Below, piece by piece: positions 52,713 through 61,183 of a stretch of 64,000 nucleotides of DNA. The stretch lies in assembly GCA_030606285.1 (NCBI GenBank), contig JAUWGS010000002.1, positions 1 to 64,000 on the forward strand. Reading direction: 5' to 3'. Under the pieces are notes generated by a model. The model had not been told where the DNA came from and made no database searches. It saw only the letters and a list, made by a program, of their open reading frames with translations. How positions within the stretch are numbered: position 1 is the first letter of the stretch; every line of letters starts with the position of its first letter. This DNA comes from Planctomycetales bacterium (GTDB lineage Bacteria; 4484-113). The translations under genes were made by a program, and so were the position numbers.

Positions 52713-54669
52713 TGAACTGAACGGCATAATTGATGAGATGCGCAATACGCACGAGAATCGTAGCCGCCCACCTGATAAGAACCGGATGGAGCAATCGGTG
52801 ATTCGTCGGCTCGTATCGGGGATTCGCCTCGGACGGATGATCATTGCGCTGCTGGTGGTATTCATCGCGGCGGCGCTCGTCGCCGGTGTCTACTGGAAGT
52901 TCTTCCGCCCAACTGATGCAAAGGATGGAAAGGTAACGTGGAATGTCGGCTCGGTTGAGGTCACTAGGTACATCCCGGATGGCGAGATGGAGAATCCGCC
53001 TGTTTATTACCTAGTTTCCTACCACGACCGGCTGCTGCACGAGGGCTCGTTTTTCCATATCATCGAATGTGAGGAGCCCCTGGAAGGTTGCCGCTACATC
53101 GCCAGGGCGATTGATGACGACGGGTGTTATTTCTTCTTCCCGGCAGACGAAAACGTGCCTAATGAGCACTTTAACGTGCCTAATGAGCACTTTAACGTTC
53201 ATGGGATGCATACCCTGCCAATGTACAAAATCTCCAGCGCTGCCGAGAAGATGCTGGCGGTGAAGCTCTGGCCTGCGCCATTGTGGAAGCTGCGCCCGGT
53301 GATAGAAAAGCTCAACGCCTACAGGTATCGCCGGACCAGTCCGGGCCCCTATTCGTGTTACATCACTGCAACCAAAAAGCATTTCGGCAACGAATACGTG
53401 CACACTCTACGCGGCTTGGATTGGGGCGCGGCTTACATGGTGAATCTTACGGTTTGGCCTGACCACTTTGCTATTCAGCCCTCTACTAGCGGTCAGTTCA
53501 CCTTGCTTGGCGACGAATCAGGCTACACGGCATACCAGCAAGAGAAGTACTGGGGCTCAAATGTGAAAGAGACGATTATCCGGTCGAAAAAATCGCTATG
53601 GATGCACTCTCAGTTCCTTGCGCTGTCTCCGCGCAGCGTGTCGCCGGAGTTATCGCGCAGCCTGTCAGGGGTTGTGGACGTCCTCTGGCAGTACGGTCCC
53701 GGCAGCCTGCAGAGCGCCAGCTTGAATGAGCAGGAAATGATGCTAAGACCGTGGTACGAGGAGGGTCGGACACCGGGGATGGAGAAGCGACGTAATGAAT
53801 ACCGGAATACGCGTCCCGACCTTATACCGTGCACTATCGGCGGCGTTGAGATATCTAAACCAAAGGGTCGTAGCATGAAGCTTGCGCGCAGCGATACCGC
53901 GCTTTATGTCGAGAGCAACTATACGAGCGTCGGCACCTACGTTGACCTTCAGGTGAACGAGGAGGACAAGCTCAAGTTCTACATCCGGCACGAAAAACCG
54001 TACCCGGTTCTGGAAACCACGTTTGACGAGGAAACAGAAGCGCTGCTCGCGGAGGCTGCCGACATCGCAAGCGCGGTTTTGGGCGAGCCCGCAAGTGCTT
54101 GGCCTGAGGGCAAAGTACCCGAGCCATATCTGGAAAGCTGGCTGAGCGCCATCGCTTCACGCAGGATCGTATTGCAAACAGAGTCACACCTGGTGTTCGT
54201 CTACTCGGAGATTCACTGGGAAGGCTCAGAGCCTGCAATGGCGATGAGTTTTGGCGAATACAAGTATCCTGACATTGACCTTTTGCTGGAGCCGCGCGGC
54301 TTCCAGCTTCACCTGAAAACATCGGGGAGTCTGCTGGCTTGCGAGTCGGGCAAGATGAAGCTGTTGCAGGCTCCGGGCGGCAGAGAGGAAGTCCTGTCAG
54401 TTCGTGAGCTTGAAAGACTCAAAGCGTGCGTTGCAGCTCTTGATGCTCTCAAGGACTACAGCCCTGCCAGAGTCTCGCCCAGATCAGAGTTCTCATACGA
54501 AGGCGCGTTAGGCCAGAAGCTGCTGCCCCGGATACTTCCAGGCATAGAAGAGCTTCGCTTATTCCTTGCTGACCCGATGCTCCCGCCCGCTGAGACAGTC
54601 ACCGAGCTTCCCAAGCTTACCTGGGATTACGATGCAGTCCTGGCGCGAAACGAGCTGCTCCGCAACTAG
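52699..54669 (+). CDS. Large single-pass membrane protein, probable anti-sigma factor, cassette 2
   Basis: A 656-residue protein with the same build as its cassette 1 paralogue: cytoplasmic tail with MRNTHENR at 14-21, one membrane helix (MIIALLVVFIAAALVAGVYW, ~47-66) and a ~590-residue extracytoplasmic part. A 21-bp tandem duplication at 53153-53194 repeats NVPNEHF. The sequence is strongly diverged from the paralogue except for short blocks. It ends 8 bp before tRNA-end copy D. Sensor/anti-sigma role is inferred from the overlap with the sigma gene. Confidence 0.8.
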   Translation: MQKNDELNGIIDEMRNTHENRSRPPDKNRMEQSVIRRLVSGIRLGRMIIALLVVFIAAALVAGVYWKFFRPTDAKDGKVTWNVGSVEVTRYIPDGEMENPPVYYLVSYHDRLLHEGSFFHIIECEEPLEGCRYIARAIDDDGCYFFFPADENVPNEHFNVPNEHFNVHGMHTLPMYKISSAAEKMLAVKLWPAPLWKLRPVIEKLNAYRYRRTSPGPYSCYITATKKHFGNEYVHTLRGLDWGAAYMVNLTVWPDHFAIQPSTSGQFTLLGDESGYTAYQQEKYWGSNVKETIIRSKKSLWMHSQFLALSPRSVSPELSRSLSGVVDVLWQYGPGSLQSASLNEQEMMLRPWYEEGRTPGMEKRRNEYRNTRPDLIPCTIGGVEISKPKGRSMKLARSDTALYVESNYTSVGTYVDLQVNEEDKLKFYIRHEKPYPVLETTFDEETEALLAEAADIASAVLGEPASAWPEGKVPEPYLESWLSAIASRRIVLQTESHLVFVYSEIHWEGSEPAMAMSFGEYKYPDIDLLLEPRGFQLHLKTSGSLLACESGKMKLLQAPGGREEVLSVRELERLKACVAALDALKDYSPARVSPRSEFSYEGALGQKLLPRILPGIEELRLFLADPMLPPAETVTELPKLTWDYDAVLARNELLRN

Positions 54670-54677
54670 TCTTCCCA

Positions 54678-54692
54678 CCACCTCCGCCACTT
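54678..54692 (+). repeat. Repeat copy D: 15-bp tRNA-Sec 3' end
   Basis: CCACCTCCGCCACTT equals the final acceptor strand and CCA of tRNA-Sec plus the two bases that follow it in copies A and B. It lies right after the cassette 2 membrane gene and closes the array. Confidence 0.65.
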
Positions 54693-54747
54693 ATTTCCCA
54701 GCTACCGTTGCGGACGGGGCGCTGCGAGGGTAATATATCTATAGCTA

Positions 54748-54776
54748 TTGACACCCGTGAATGGGTTTGGTAGTCT
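54748..54776 (+). promoter_or_regulatory. Promoter of the 16S rRNA gene
   Basis: A consensus -35 TTGACA and -10 TAGTCT with a 17-bp spacer, ~130 bp before the mature 16S start. The leader holds a hairpin (GCCCGGA/TCCGGGC, 54784-54801), a boxA-like TGCACTTTGAAA (54826-54837) and a second hairpin (CCTGCG...CGCAGG, 54877-54897). Confidence 0.75.
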
Positions 54777-54907
54777 AAGTGTCCGCCCGGAGCCTTCCGG
54801 GCACCGGATGACTCGTTTCATCCACTGCACTTTGAAAGCAGGGAATTGGGAAGAGGACGCACCATGAACACTATTCCTGCGGCTTTTGTTCGCAGGAAAC
54901 CCACAAA

Positions 54908-56421
<1,514 letters not shown>

Positions 56422-56649
56422 TTAGGGAGTAACAGGGGAGCGCCGCGCCTGGCGCTGGCGTATCCTCCACTCCTAGGTCGGCGGTTGCTGCAAGGCTCTG
56501 CGCTGTAAGTAGCGGGAAACCGCGATGGATAGCGCAACTTTGAAGGCGGACGATGCCGGGAATTCCCGGCCACGCCGCAACCGGTCCTCCCAATTCCCTT
56601 GCTTTCTTCTACTCGAAGCCCGCACCCGCGGGCTTTTGGCGGCTGTCGA
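56422..56649. other. 16S trailer with terminator
   Basis: No gene. The trailer carries CGCCGCGCCTGGCGCTGGCG near 56441 and ends in the 21-bp element CCAATTCCCTTGCTTTCTTC (56590-56610) followed by a terminator hairpin (56617-56637). The same element and a hairpin recur at 57429-57479. Confidence 0.6.
56617..56637 (+). terminator. Terminator of the 16S transcript
   Basis: A 7-bp stem AGCCCGC / GCGGGCT with a CACC loop, then TTTGG. It lies just past the 3' end of the HEPN gene on the other strand and could serve both directions. Confidence 0.75.
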
Positions 56650-56988
56650 TTAACGACCTGTCTTCAGGATGTCGGAAATAGCTCGTTTCGCCTCAGGAAG
56701 CCTGCCTTTTATGGTCTTCCATACGAGCGCGTAATCAACACCGAAGTATGCGTGAACGAGCCTGTCTCGCATCCCCGCCATTTCAGTCCACGATAGGTTC
56801 TGTGCTGATTGCTTGATGCTCTCAGGAAGATTCTTTACAGCTTCACCTATTACTTCCAGCTTCCTCACGACCGCGCTCCTTGTCTTGTCATCGCTGAGAA
56901 ACGCCCTTTCATCCATTCCCTCAACGAAGCTTTCTATGCTCGCAATCGCTTCCACAATGTCCCGCAGATAGAGCGTGAAATCCCTCAT
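56650..56988 (-). CDS. hepT: HEPN-domain RNase toxin of a HEPN/MNT pair
   Basis: A 112-residue HEPN (DUF86) protein. The catalytic motif R-x-x-x-x-H is MRDRLVHAYFGVD (Arg ~76, His ~81), with KLEVIGEAVKNLP as the other family motif. HepT-type toxins cut RNA unless AMPylated by the partner MNT enzyme. Its start overlaps the MNT gene by 4 bp. The pair lies between two copies of a terminator-linked repeat, as if inserted downstream of the rRNA gene. Confidence 0.92.
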   Translation of the reverse strand: MRDFTLYLRDIVEAIASIESFVEGMDERAFLSDDKTRSAVVRKLEVIGEAVKNLPESIKQSAQNLSWTEMAGMRDRLVHAYFGVDYALVWKTIKGRLPEAKRAISDILKTGR

Positions 56989-57275
56989 ATGCTGAGTGCC
57001 TCGCTCAATATCCCGTCGCGCAGCTCTGCCTTCAACGCGCGCTCGGTTACCAGGTCAACCTTTCTGCCGAGCTTGCGCTCCAGGAACTCAGCAAGACGGA
57101 TGAAGTCAAGAAGGTCAGCGGTTTCAGAAAGCTCAACGAGGATGTCAATGTCGCTCGCTGCGCTTTCCTCTCCACGGGCGAAAGAGCCGAAGACCTTCAG
57201 GCTCTTCACCTTGAAGCTATCGCGCAGCTCCTCGCTCAGGTTCCTGAGTTGGTCAACTGTCGCAAAATTCTTCAT
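56985..57275 (-). CDS. mntA: MNT-type minimal nucleotidyltransferase antitoxin
   Basis: A 96-residue minimal nucleotidyltransferase: KSLKVFGSFARGEESAASDIDILVELSE holds the GSFARG...SDIDILVE active site with both metal-binding Asp. MntA antitoxins AMPylate the HEPN toxin. The ATG at 57275 is preferred over the TTG just before it. On the minus strand TATACT (57313-57318) and the palindrome CAAACATGTTTG (57289-57300) lie upstream and may be the promoter and an operator. Confidence 0.92.
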   Translation of the reverse strand: MKNFATVDQLRNLSEELRDSFKVKSLKVFGSFARGEESAASDIDILVELSETADLLDFIRLAEFLERKLGRKVDLVTERALKAELRDGILSEALSI

Positions 57276-57288
57276 CAAGCAACCACTC

Positions 57289-57300
57289 CAAACATGTTTG
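57289..57300. promoter_or_regulatory. Palindromic candidate operator of the HEPN/MNT operon
   Basis: A perfect 12-bp palindrome CAAACATGTTTG sits between the -10 box and the mntA start codon, where a repressor would block transcription. Autoregulation is inferred from the usual behaviour of toxin-antitoxin operons. Confidence 0.45.
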
Positions 57301-57428
57301 CAGGCACGCTAAAGTATATATCATGTGTCGCCCACGACCTACTTTGCCTACAGAACCATTGGGGAAGGCGCCGCGCGGAGCCATCCACAGGCTGGTAAAA
57401 TCCGGCCCCGCCGCCGGTGGGCAAGCTA

Positions 57429-57479
57429 CCAATTCCCTTGCTTTCTTCTCACGCCCGCCCCAGCGGGCTTTTGCGTTTT
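57429..57479 (+). repeat. Second copy of the 16S trailer element with terminator
   Basis: 57429-57449 repeats the 21-bp element at 56590-56610 exactly over CCAATTCCCTTGCTTTCTTC; it is followed by GCCCGC / GCGGGC (57453-57468) and TTTTGCGTTTT. The two copies bracket the HEPN/MNT pair in direct orientation. Confidence 0.8.
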
Positions 57480-57580
57480 CAAGACATGTACTAATCCCCC
57501 GCCCAGACTCAGCAGCAATGTGTTATCCTATGCACAGCGATGGGTCGCAATGGGCGGCCAGAATCCGTGGAGGTGGAGAT

Positions 57581-58639
57581 ATGAGGAAACGGTTTCTTGT
57601 TGCAGGCACAGCAGTTCTTGTGACGCTGCTTTCCGCTTCGGCACTCGCTTCAGAGCAGTGGCAGTTCAGCTACCCGATAGTGCAAGTCGGATGCCTTCAG
57701 TTCTCTGTAGACGGAGTAAACGAGAAGATTACGATTGAGCTGCCATCCCATCTGCTTTTCACTGAGCCGGCGCAACGTGTAGCTCGTGTGCGCATTACCC
57801 TCGACGGTGTTACCACAAATGAGCTGACATTGCTCGACCTCGTGGAGGCGCAGAGCGGAAATGCTGGTGAGAATGAGCACGGTGAATCGCAGCCGCTACC
57901 AATGACCGTGCCGGTCGCCAGTCCAGAATTGTTTGTTGTCGTAGGCAGGTATCTGCTGGAGGTAACGGTTGTGAAGGGAGACGGCTCGGAGGAGCTTATT
58001 CTCTCGCGCGAGGACCTTTTCAGCAGCGCAGACCTTAACTCGCTGCAATACCGCCTTAGGTTCGCTAACGCCGTGCTCGACGCGCAAATGAAGGCAGCGG
58101 AACGAGCGATTGAGGTCTTAGAGCACGCTGACCCAATACTGTTCGAGCCTGATTCCTACGGCATGCGGCCTTTGCGTCCCAAATTTGCGCGGTGGGCCAA
58201 GGAGCATCTTGCGATCGGTGAGCGTGCGCTGGCGAGCTGGCCGCGAACCGCCGACAGTGAGATCTTGCAGCCCGCCGGGCCTGTGGTGGAGCGCGAGTTC
58301 TTGCAGAAACGGGTTACAGACCGTGAGCGTTTGGCTTACGATGAGCACGGTGCCAGTTTTGGCCGGATGATAATTCTCAAAGAGCTGTTACCGCATGTTC
58401 GATGGGGCCTCGATAGCGTGAACACAAGGCTTACGCAGAACCGGATGGAGCTTGAGGACTACTCCAGCCGCACCGCGCCTACCGACCGTGAAAAGCGCCA
58501 CATAGAGAAACTCAGAGCGCGGATTGCCAAACTTGAGCAGGAGCAGCGCCTGCTTTCCGAACTCTATCTTGACATCGAGCGACAGTGGGTAGCCACTCCT
58601 GCTTTCGCGGGTGGATGGTTGGAGCAGACAAACTCCTAG
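57581..58639 (+). CDS. Exported protein of unknown function
   Basis: A 352-residue protein with a signal peptide (RFLVAGTAVLVTLLSASALA). The first ~150 residues look beta-rich (FSYPIVQVGCLQFSVDGVNEKITIELP, RVRITLDGVTTNELTLLDLVEAQ); the rest is helical with likely coiled coils (KLRARIAKLEQEQRLLSELYLDIERQW). The ATG at 57581 has GGAGGTGGAG before it, so the long open frame upstream is not coding. It stands alone after the second terminator copy. No family recognised. Confidence 0.75.
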   Translation: MRKRFLVAGTAVLVTLLSASALASEQWQFSYPIVQVGCLQFSVDGVNEKITIELPSHLLFTEPAQRVARVRITLDGVTTNELTLLDLVEAQSGNAGENEHGESQPLPMTVPVASPELFVVVGRYLLEVTVVKGDGSEELILSREDLFSSADLNSLQYRLRFANAVLDAQMKAAERAIEVLEHADPILFEPDSYGMRPLRPKFARWAKEHLAIGERALASWPRTADSEILQPAGPVVEREFLQKRVTDRERLAYDEHGASFGRMIILKELLPHVRWGLDSVNTRLTQNRMELEDYSSRTAPTDREKRHIEKLRARIAKLEQEQRLLSELYLDIERQWVATPAFAGGWLEQTNS

Positions 58640-58670
58640 CTGTTAGGCGTAAGCTTAACCAGCCGAGCGC

Positions 58671-59387
58671 CTATTCCCCCGGCACGGTGATGAAGAACTC
58701 GCCTTTGGCGATCATCTTCTCCATATAGCCGCCTTCGGGGTCCCATTCCCAGTCTTCGCCGCCAGAGTCAAAACTCCACGAGCCGCCGCCCGTCTCGCCC
58801 TTGATGTAGACATTGTACTGGAAGAAGCAGCGGTACTTGCCCGGCTTGCCCACGAATGCGTCGGGGAACGGCTTGGACTTTTCGGCATCGTAGCCCGTCG
58901 TGCCGGGCTTGGCGTCCAGCTCGCAGCCGTCCTCGCGGTCCACCGAGTCGTAGATGTAGATCAGCTGCTGGTCATAATCCAGGTTGCCGTACTTGAATGC
59001 GGCGCGGCCATAGGCGATGGCCTTGCCCGGCTTGCCGTCCGTGCCGACAGGGTCTATCCACATCTCCAACACGGTGTGGTCAACCCGCGCGTTGATGAGG
59101 ATTCCCTTATCCTCGATCTGTTTGATCAGGTCAGCGTAGATCTCACCGCGCGTGCGCGGGAAGAAAACGCGGCAGTCGAGGTGGTCGAACTTCCCCCAGG
59201 TGAATTCCGTCGCGAGGCCTTTCCATTCGGCTTCCTTGTTGAACGGCAGCCGCTCGCCGAAGATCATGTTGCCCAGAAACGGGTCGGAAGTGTCGCGGTG
59301 CTTGCTGGGCGCGACGATTTTCGCCGACGCCACGAGTGACAGCGCAAGCAGCGCCAGCGCACAGTACGCAATAACTCTTGTTTTCAC
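58671..59387 (-). CDS. Exported protein of unknown function
   Basis: A 238-residue protein with a signal peptide (VIAYCALALLALSLVASA). A GTG start at 59387 lies 7 nt after AGGAGGG. Short motifs include FPRTRGEIYADLIKQIEDKGILINARVDHTVLEMW and GKYRCFFQYNVYIKGETGGGSWSFD; four Cys residues could form disulfides. Aromatic, Gly and Asp content suggests a beta-rich secreted domain. Converges with the 57581 gene. No family recognised. Confidence 0.7.
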   Translation of the reverse strand: MKTRVIAYCALALLALSLVASAKIVAPSKHRDTSDPFLGNMIFGERLPFNKEAEWKGLATEFTWGKFDHLDCRVFFPRTRGEIYADLIKQIEDKGILINARVDHTVLEMWIDPVGTDGKPGKAIAYGRAAFKYGNLDYDQQLIYIYDSVDREDGCELDAKPGTTGYDAEKSKPFPDAFVGKPGKYRCFFQYNVYIKGETGGGSWSFDSGGEDWEWDPEGGYMEKMIAKGEFFITVPGE

Positions 59388-59530
59388 GTCAATTCCCTCC
59401 TCCTGAAAATTCACACAATGTGGGCAAACTCTATCGTGAAGCGCCTTTTCTGTCAATGCGATGCGCGCACTGTGCCGAACGATTGTCGGTTCGCGCCATT
59501 CAACCAAGACGGTATAATGGACTGGCATCC

Positions 59531-59761
59531 ATGCCCACAGTGCTGAGAACGACTGCAAAAAGCGTCCGCTTTGACGCGGAGATGATGCACGTGCAGCTAT
59601 CGGACGGTCGCGAGATAAGCGTGCCGCTGGAGTGGTTCCCGCGCCTGCGCGATGCCAGCGAAGAGCAGCGCTCGGACTGGCGGCTCATCGGCAAGGGCGT
59701 GGGCATCCACTGGGAGCAACTCGACGAAGACGTCTCCGTAGAAGCCCTTCTGCGCTGTTAG
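59531..59761 (+). CDS. DUF2442 protein
   Basis: A 76-residue protein with the DUF2442 pattern: VRFDAEMMHVQLSDGREISVPLEWFPRLRDASEEQRSDWRLIGKGVGIHWEQLDEDVSVEALL in sum, of which SDGREISVPLEWFPRL and GIHWEQLDEDVSVEALL are diagnostic. Such genes often lie next to DUF4160 partners in toxin-antitoxin-like pairs, but none is here. TATAAT lies 12 nt before the ATG with no ribosome binding site. Confidence 0.88.
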   Translation: MPTVLRTTAKSVRFDAEMMHVQLSDGREISVPLEWFPRLRDASEEQRSDWRLIGKGVGIHWEQLDEDVSVEALLRC

Positions 59762-59861
59762 CGTAAGTCACAGCGCGCGGCGGGTGCAGCGAATCCGCTC
59801 AGCGTCTTTGAACACGACGCGCCGTCATCGTGTCCTAAGATTGATGTTAGGGGGAGGAAGT

Positions 59862-60014
59862 ATGAACCGGCGAAGAACCATAAGCTGGCTTGCGGCCTGC
59901 GTAGTGCTCATCGCGCTTGCCGCGTCTACAATCGTCTGCACCACCTGCGGCGTCATACATCTCAGCGTGGCTATTCGCTCGCTAACGGCCGCGCACAGCA
60001 CGGCTGTGAGTTAA
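59862..60014 (+). CDS. Small membrane protein
   Basis: A 50-residue protein: MNRRRTISWLAACVVLIALA, then ASTIVCTTCGVIHLSVAIRS. One membrane segment with a Cys-x-x-Cys at its outer end (CTTC). GGGGGAGGAAG precedes the ATG at good distance, which supports expression. Two perfect hairpins follow the stop codon. Function unknown. Confidence 0.55.
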   Translation: MNRRRTISWLAACVVLIALAASTIVCTTCGVIHLSVAIRSLTAAHSTAVS

Positions 60015-60019
60015 AGGAA

Positions 60020-60065
60020 ACGCCTCCGCTGCCGGAGGCGTCGGGATGGGGATACTATCCCCATC
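60020..60065. terminator. Two tandem perfect hairpins
   Basis: ACGCCTCCG-CTGC-CGGAGGCGT (60020-60041) and GATGGGGAT-ACT-ATCCCCATC (60045-60065) are 9-bp perfect stems with tiny loops, without a U-tract. They lie between the small membrane gene and the convergent hicA gene, and could block read-through in both directions. Confidence 0.55.
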
Positions 60066-60118
60066 GATGCACAACTGCATTATACCTGAAACGTGATGCG
60101 ATCGGCAGGCAAGAGCAA

Positions 60119-60325
60119 CTAATGAGACTCAATCCCTGCCTGCTTGAGTAAGAATTGCTGAGTGCCCTTCCTCAGCGTCTTGTTGCCATGCACCGGCACG
60201 GTGAGTATGACCTTGGAATCCTTCTTGCTCAGAATATGATGGCTCCCGTGAATGCGGATTACTTGCCAGCCGTGCTCCCGCAACAGCCGGAGCATTTCCC
60301 TATCCCGCCACAGGCGGGACTTCAA
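60119..60325 (-). CDS. hicA: HicA toxin, module 1
   Basis: A 68-residue HicA mRNA interferase with the double-stranded RNA-binding-like fold: REMLRLLREHGWQVIRIHGSHHILSKKD (catalytic His in GSHH) and VILTVPVHGNKTLRKGTQQFLLKQAGI. It starts at a TTG overlapping the hicB stop codon. Paralogue of the HicA at 60673. HicA cuts mRNA and is held by HicB. Confidence 0.9.
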   Translation of the reverse strand: MKSRLWRDREMLRLLREHGWQVIRIHGSHHILSKKDSKVILTVPVHGNKTLRKGTQQFLLKQAGIESH

Positions 60326-60525
60326 ATCGTGACCTCAATCAGCTCCGTATCGGGTTCTTCGGCAGTAATGAGATCGGCAACTTCCAGCCAGCCGAGAATG
60401 GCCTCCTTGATGTTGGCCCTCAGCTCTTCCATCGTCTCGCCTTCACTGACGCAGCAGGGAAGGGACGGAACTTCCGCCCAGTAGCCGCCTTCCTCCGCCT
60501 TGTGTACCAGCACTTTGTAGACCAT
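60322..60525 (-). CDS. hicB: HicB antitoxin, module 1
   Basis: A 67-residue short HicB: YKVLVHKAEEGGYWAEVPSLPCCVSEGETMEELRANIKEAILGW has the partial RNase H fold core (G-Y-W-A-E-V-P-x-L-P-x-x-x-x-x-G-E-T). No DNA-binding domain follows. The ATG at 60525 is chosen because GGGTGA is 5 nt upstream and it gives the same length as module 2. Upstream lie TATAAT and the palindrome ATTCACCCGAGTGAAT (60529-60544). Confidence 0.9.
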   Translation of the reverse strand: MVYKVLVHKAEEGGYWAEVPSLPCCVSEGETMEELRANIKEAILGWLEVADLITAEEPDTELIEVTI

Positions 60526-60528
60526 AGG

Positions 60529-60548
60529 ATTCACCCGAGTGAATTATA
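60529..60548 (-). promoter_or_regulatory. Promoter and palindrome upstream of hicB, module 1
   Basis: On the minus strand the -10 box TATAAT (60543-60548) runs into ATTCACTCGGGTGAAT, a palindrome with 6-bp arms that covers the start site and the ribosome binding site. It is a candidate operator or mRNA hairpin. Module 2 has TATAAT and GAGGTGAAA in the same places but no palindrome. Confidence 0.5.
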
Positions 60549-60586
60549 CCCTCTAAGGATATGCAACAGCTCCTTCATTTGCGCAT

Positions 60587-60670
60587 CTACTCCCACATCT
60601 CTTCCATCCTCCGTTTCAAGTTCTGGGTCGCCACGCGTCCTAGCACGGCCATTCGCCGGGGACGACGGTG
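60587..60670 (-). pseudogene. Remnant of the trxB 3' end and its downstream region
   Basis: On the minus strand CGGCGAATGGCCGTGCTAG reads GEWPC-stop and matches the trxB end (GEWPR-stop). The following ~45 bp match the sequence after trxB (61137-61180), including GCGTGGCGACCCAG. It lies between the two HicBA modules, showing that module and trxB end were duplicated together. Confidence 0.75.
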
Positions 60671-60672
60671 CT

Positions 60673-60894
60673 TCATCTCAGAAGCTCTTCAACCTCCTCC
60701 CAGGTGATCCCCGCGTCCTTCAGGATGCCGTGTTGCACCCCGAGTTTCAGCACGCGCTTGCCGTGCACCGGCACCGAGATGACCGCATCGTGTCCTTCTT
60801 TCAGGAAGATGTAATGGCTTCCCCGGATGCGCTTAAGCTCCCATCCCTGCTTCTTCAGGAGTTTCACCACCTCCGGGCCGGTCAGAGGTTTCAC
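60673..60894 (-). CDS. hicA: HicA toxin, module 2
   Basis: A 73-residue HicA: GPEVVKLLKKQGWELKRIRGSHYIFLKEG (catalytic His in GSH) and VISVPVHGKRVLKLGVQHGILKDAGITWEEVEELL. The GTG start overlaps the hicB stop (GTGTGA). Paralogue of the toxin at 60119. Confidence 0.92.
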   Translation of the reverse strand: MKPLTGPEVVKLLKKQGWELKRIRGSHYIFLKEGHDAVISVPVHGKRVLKLGVQHGILKDAGITWEEVEELLR

Positions 60895-61094
60895 ACACTG
60901 ACCTCAATCAGTTCCGTGTCGGGGCTCCTCTCCGCCTGTTCGTTGAGAACCTCCAGGCACCCAGCAATAGCCTCTCGCACATTCTCAATGAGCTCTTCCA
61001 TTGTCTCGCCCTGAGTGTAACAGCCTTTGATGGCGGGCACCTCCGCCCAGAAGCCGCTTTCTTTCGCCTGGTGAACGATCACTGTGAGTTTCAT
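60891..61094 (-). CDS. hicB: HicB antitoxin, module 2
   Basis: A 67-residue short HicB: TVIVHQAKESGFWAEVPAIKGCYTQGETMEELIENVREAIAGCL. GAGGTGA precedes the ATG by 8 nt, and TATAAT lies 20 nt upstream, so it has its own promoter downstream of trxB. The C-terminus DTELIEVSV matches module 1 (DTELIEVTI). Confidence 0.92.
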   Translation of the reverse strand: MKLTVIVHQAKESGFWAEVPAIKGCYTQGETMEELIENVREAIAGCLEVLNEQAERSPDTELIEVSV

Positions 61095-61183
61095 CCGCGT
61101 TTCACCTCAGCAAGATTATACCTCAGCCTTCCTCCCTCATATCTCATCCATTCTCCGCTTTACATCCTGGGTCGCCACGCGCC

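Noticed and set aside
53153-53194. 21-bp tandem duplication in the cassette 2 membrane gene as a regulatory repeat
   Set aside because: It keeps the frame (NVPNEHF twice) and is best explained as a simple coding duplication.
56422-57580. Spacer tRNAs or start of a 23S gene after 16S
   Set aside because: No tRNA-Ile/Ala arms or 23S 5' motifs are visible; a terminator and the HEPN/MNT pair occupy the region.
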